The position numbers were made by a program, and so were the translations under genes. Shown here one piece after another: positions 6,001-6,892 of a stretch of 6,892 nucleotides of DNA. The notes beneath the pieces were generated by a model. The model saw nothing but the letters and a program-made list of their open reading frames with translations, was not told the DNA's origin and did not search any database. Within the stretch, counting starts at the first letter, position 1. Each line of letters opens with the position of its first letter. Origin of the DNA: Candidatus Electronema nielsenii. Lineage in GTDB: Bacteria; Desulfobacterota; Desulfobulbia; Desulfobulbales; Desulfobulbaceae. The DNA is taken from the NCBI GenBank assembly GCA_026122915.1, contig JAGIXO010000092.1, forward strand, positions 1 through 6,892. Direction: 5' to 3'.

Positions 6001-6591
6001 TGGATGCAAGACCTGCTGCACACGCCACTGCTGGATAAAAGCGGATCGTTCTCTCTTTCCTCGCTCAATGAGCGAGAGCGAGTCAACGAAATGGCGTTTT
6101 ACTTTCCGTTAGCAACGGTGCGGTTGGAGCAGTTCAACCGAGTGCTGCGTGATTTCGGCCATGCACCTCTGCCAGAACAGAGCGGAGTGCTGCACGGCCT
6201 GATGACTGGCTTCATAGATCTGATTTTTTGCTGGCAGGGCAGATATTACCTTGCTGATTACAAATCAAATCATCTCGGCAGCCTGCCTGCGGACTATAGC
6301 CCGGATAAACTGGCCGCCGCCATGAGCGAACACCGCTACGATCTGCAATATCTCATCTATACGGTGGTACTCCACCGCTTTTTGGCCGGGCGCATTCGGG
6401 GTTACTGCTATGAGCAGCATTTTGGCGGAGTTTTTTACCTGTTCCTGCGCGGTATGAAGCCGGAGCATGAAGTCGGCTGCGGGGTGTTTACGGCCTGTCC
6501 ACCGCTCGCGTTGGTTGAGAGCTTAGACAGATGCTTTGGAGGTATAACCAAGGCAGATGGTGAAACCTGCCTTGGCGGAGTTGCTGCTTAA
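3022..6591 (+). CDS. recB: Exodeoxyribonuclease V beta subunit, RecB helicase-nuclease
   Basis: RecB is the 3'-5' helicase and the nuclease of RecBCD, which processes double-strand breaks and loads RecA. The 1189-residue length matches E. coli RecB (about 1180). UvrD-like superfamily 1 motifs appear in order: Walker A EASAGTGKT (25-33), Ia VVTFTEAAAEELR (56-68), Ib TIHSFCHRM (121-129), II VDEFQDTD (392-399), III IGDPKQAIYSFRGAD (430-444), IV NYRSS (466-470), V VTIHKAKGMEYP (757-768) and VI LLYVAVTRA (821-829). The C-terminal PD-(D/E)XK nuclease domain has GTCLHAILE (His956), GFIDLIF (Asp1066), ADYKSN (Asp1079, Lys1081) and the QYLIYTVVLHRFL helix. Nothing essential is missing. The start is TTG at 3022, chosen for the AGGAG upstream; ATG 3043 would remove only seven residues. 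recC and recD are not adjacent. The last 20 or so residues, after VESLD, look like a variable tail. Confidence 0.97.
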   Translation: MAVCSLNMHPLDPLTLRLRGQILIEASAGTGKTYTIALLFLRLLLEQGLSVDEILVVTFTEAAAEELRGRIRQRIRDALDVLEGQGPDDPLLHELLQEVDRPAAILLSDALTRMDEAAIYTIHSFCHRMLQEHAFESGAPFEMELVESEAVLRKRIIEDFWRQRFYTASYEESAWAASLWTSPADLLNKLGGHLSRADIACVPFVDAEEIPRQEATLKLLFAEVQQQWQPHRESIAELLRNNKRLRRSKSEKRQYDSERLEAALALLDRLVAGAELPYLAEKELELLALFTRSNLLASLKAATKNNGEPPEHPFFDLFEQLFQIQSSLMTSRQIGVLLEARTYLRSELARRKQEQSQLSFDDLLTALAGALQGPEGDVLARSISRRFPVIMVDEFQDTDQVQYRIFKGIHAANMVAATRTSSRSAGLFLIGDPKQAIYSFRGADIFTYIQARHDTPEQNRLTMTTNYRSSTAMVKAVSHLFAHEAPFLFAKDEIDFPQVEAATKADTSPLLFDNKLGPALTCLLLPESEKPLAKMAAEPLAARCCAHELAALLAAGLAGEAKIGAHNLAAGDLAVLVRTNDQAELIRQELNALGIASVCGDKDSVFAAKEAQQLLRLLTSLSDLADLALMRTALAGDLFGWTAEQIDQLREDEQAREKIMADMSRYHQLWQQQGFLPMLQQLLSEQKTVGRLHAAPSGERMLTNILHLAELLQEASRQRPGVDALLRWFSDQMQQPESQAENQQLRLESDENLVKIVTIHKAKGMEYPLVFLPFLWTARPCSNEQPLAFHRYDQLCLDLGSGSEEHFRLAERERLAEDLRLLYVAVTRAIYACFFCWGRISKMEESALYYLLQREAGADLERLWDVLTIKPCPTEFVPPELRPADDKAASLSAVKFRGKIVTDWQIVSYSSLTAAHKNSSPEQPDHDELQAEETQTALGQNVFGFPKGAAAGTCLHAILEQISFSDASGHEAIIRVQLERAGFAESWLPVVSNWMQDLLHTPLLDKSGSFSLSSLNERERVNEMAFYFPLATVRLEQFNRVLRDFGHAPLPEQSGVLHGLMTGFIDLIFCWQGRYYLADYKSNHLGSLPADYSPDKLAAAMSEHRYDLQYLIYTVVLHRFLAGRIRGYCYEQHFGGVFYLFLRGMKPEHEVGCGVFTACPPLALVESLDRCFGGITKADGETCLGGVAA
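6548..6575. repeat. Perfect 9-bp inverted repeat at the recB 3' end
   Basis: CCAAGGCAG (6548-6556) and CTGCCTTGG (6567-6575) are exact reverse complements around a 10-nt loop. They lie within the last codons of recB, 13 bases before its stop codon. On the plus strand no T-run follows. On the minus strand the stem comes about 30 nt after the stop of the convergent frame and is followed by TTATACC, so it might act as a weak terminator for that gene. The structure is seen directly; the function is inferred. Confidence 0.45.
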
Positions 6592-6604
6592 TGGCTCATC
6601 TCAA

Positions 6605-6892
6605 TCACCAAGTGCCGGTGACGGTATTGGTTTGGGCAGTTGCCGCTACAGTGGGGGGCGTGGTTGGAAACGGCGACATTGCGGCAGCGGCAAGCGGGAA
6701 CGGCACATTGGCTACATATTTAAGCGTAATTCGGGCAAAGATTTCATCCGGCTTTGGAAAACCAAGCGCGGTAAATCCTAGGTCTTCATTCAAAGCATTT
6801 TTGGCTACAATCAACACCCGTTCTCGCTCGAAGTAAAAACGAGGCGGCACTACGATGGGATAATTTGAAATATATTGGGGCGTAAACGCGGC
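6605..6892 (-). CDS. Unrecognised protein, C-terminal 95 residues (5' end outside window)
   Basis: A leftward frame is open from the right edge to TGA at 6607-6605, converging on recB with a 13-bp gap. It reads without interruption from the edge (AAFTPQYISNYPIVVPP and onward). The first two thirds have a balanced composition with aromatic, acidic and hydrophobic residues (for example RFYFERERVLIVAKNA and FPKPDEIFARITLKY). The tail is rich in Ala, Pro and Thr (about residues 65-95) and ends VTGTW. Codon choice resembles the neighbouring genes. I recognise no family. The competing rightward frame from ATG 6591, which overlaps the recB stop as TAATG, is Ser/Arg/Gly-rich, contains a rare AGG codon and ends at 6836; I judge it the shadow. 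If the rightward frame were real instead, it would be a small gene translationally coupled to recB. It does not resemble RecD. Confidence 0.45.
   Translation of the reverse strand, partial: AAFTPQYISNYPIVVPPRFYFERERVLIVAKNALNEDLGFTALGFPKPDEIFARITLKYVANVPFPLAAAAMSPFPTTPPTVAATAQTNTVTGTW

Noticed and set aside
6591..6836. An 81-codon rightward frame whose ATG overlaps the recB stop (TAATG)
   Set aside because: The overlap looks like translational coupling, but the Ser/Arg/Gly-rich composition is shadow-like. The antisense frame is more protein-like and open to the edge. I keep this only as the alternative reading.

Overview
The window looks like ordinary chromosomal DNA of a Gram-negative bacterium with about 50% GC. 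The gene set (a single-membrane-segment signal peptidase I, a CsdA/DeaD-type RNA helicase and a full-length RecB) fits Proteobacteria in the broad sense. A Desulfobulbales-like (Desulfobacterota) source is my guess from the protein style and gene mix; nothing in the sequence proves it. I see no insertion sequence, integrase, tRNA, rRNA or CRISPR array.

Layout from left to right. Positions 1-124 are a short non-coding or gene-end stretch. lepB (signal peptidase I) runs leftward, 772 to 125. A 405-bp divergent intergenic region (773-1177) follows, with weak promoter candidates facing both ways and a pair of mutually exclusive hairpins in the probable lepB leader. A DEAD-box RNA helicase (deaD/csdA type) runs rightward, 1178-2931, but one base is missing exactly inside its DEAD motif. 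It therefore reads as two overlapping pieces, 1178-1654 and 1648-2931. A clear intrinsic terminator (2965-2995) closes it. recB runs rightward, 3022-6591, complete and with all helicase and nuclease motifs. The right edge (6605-6892) is best read as the 3' end of an unrecognised leftward gene converging on recB.

The genes do not form one pathway. LepB processes exported proteins at the inner membrane, the helicase would remodel RNA (ribosome assembly, cold, mRNA decay), and RecB is the helicase-nuclease subunit of the RecBCD double-strand-break repair enzyme. The terminator separates the RNA helicase from recB, and neither recC nor recD lies next to recB here. I found no convincing new biological system. 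The points most worth a second look are the frameshift in the DEAD box, the alternative hairpins ahead of lepB, the detached recB, the perfect 9-bp inverted repeat at the end of recB, and the unidentified convergent reading frame.
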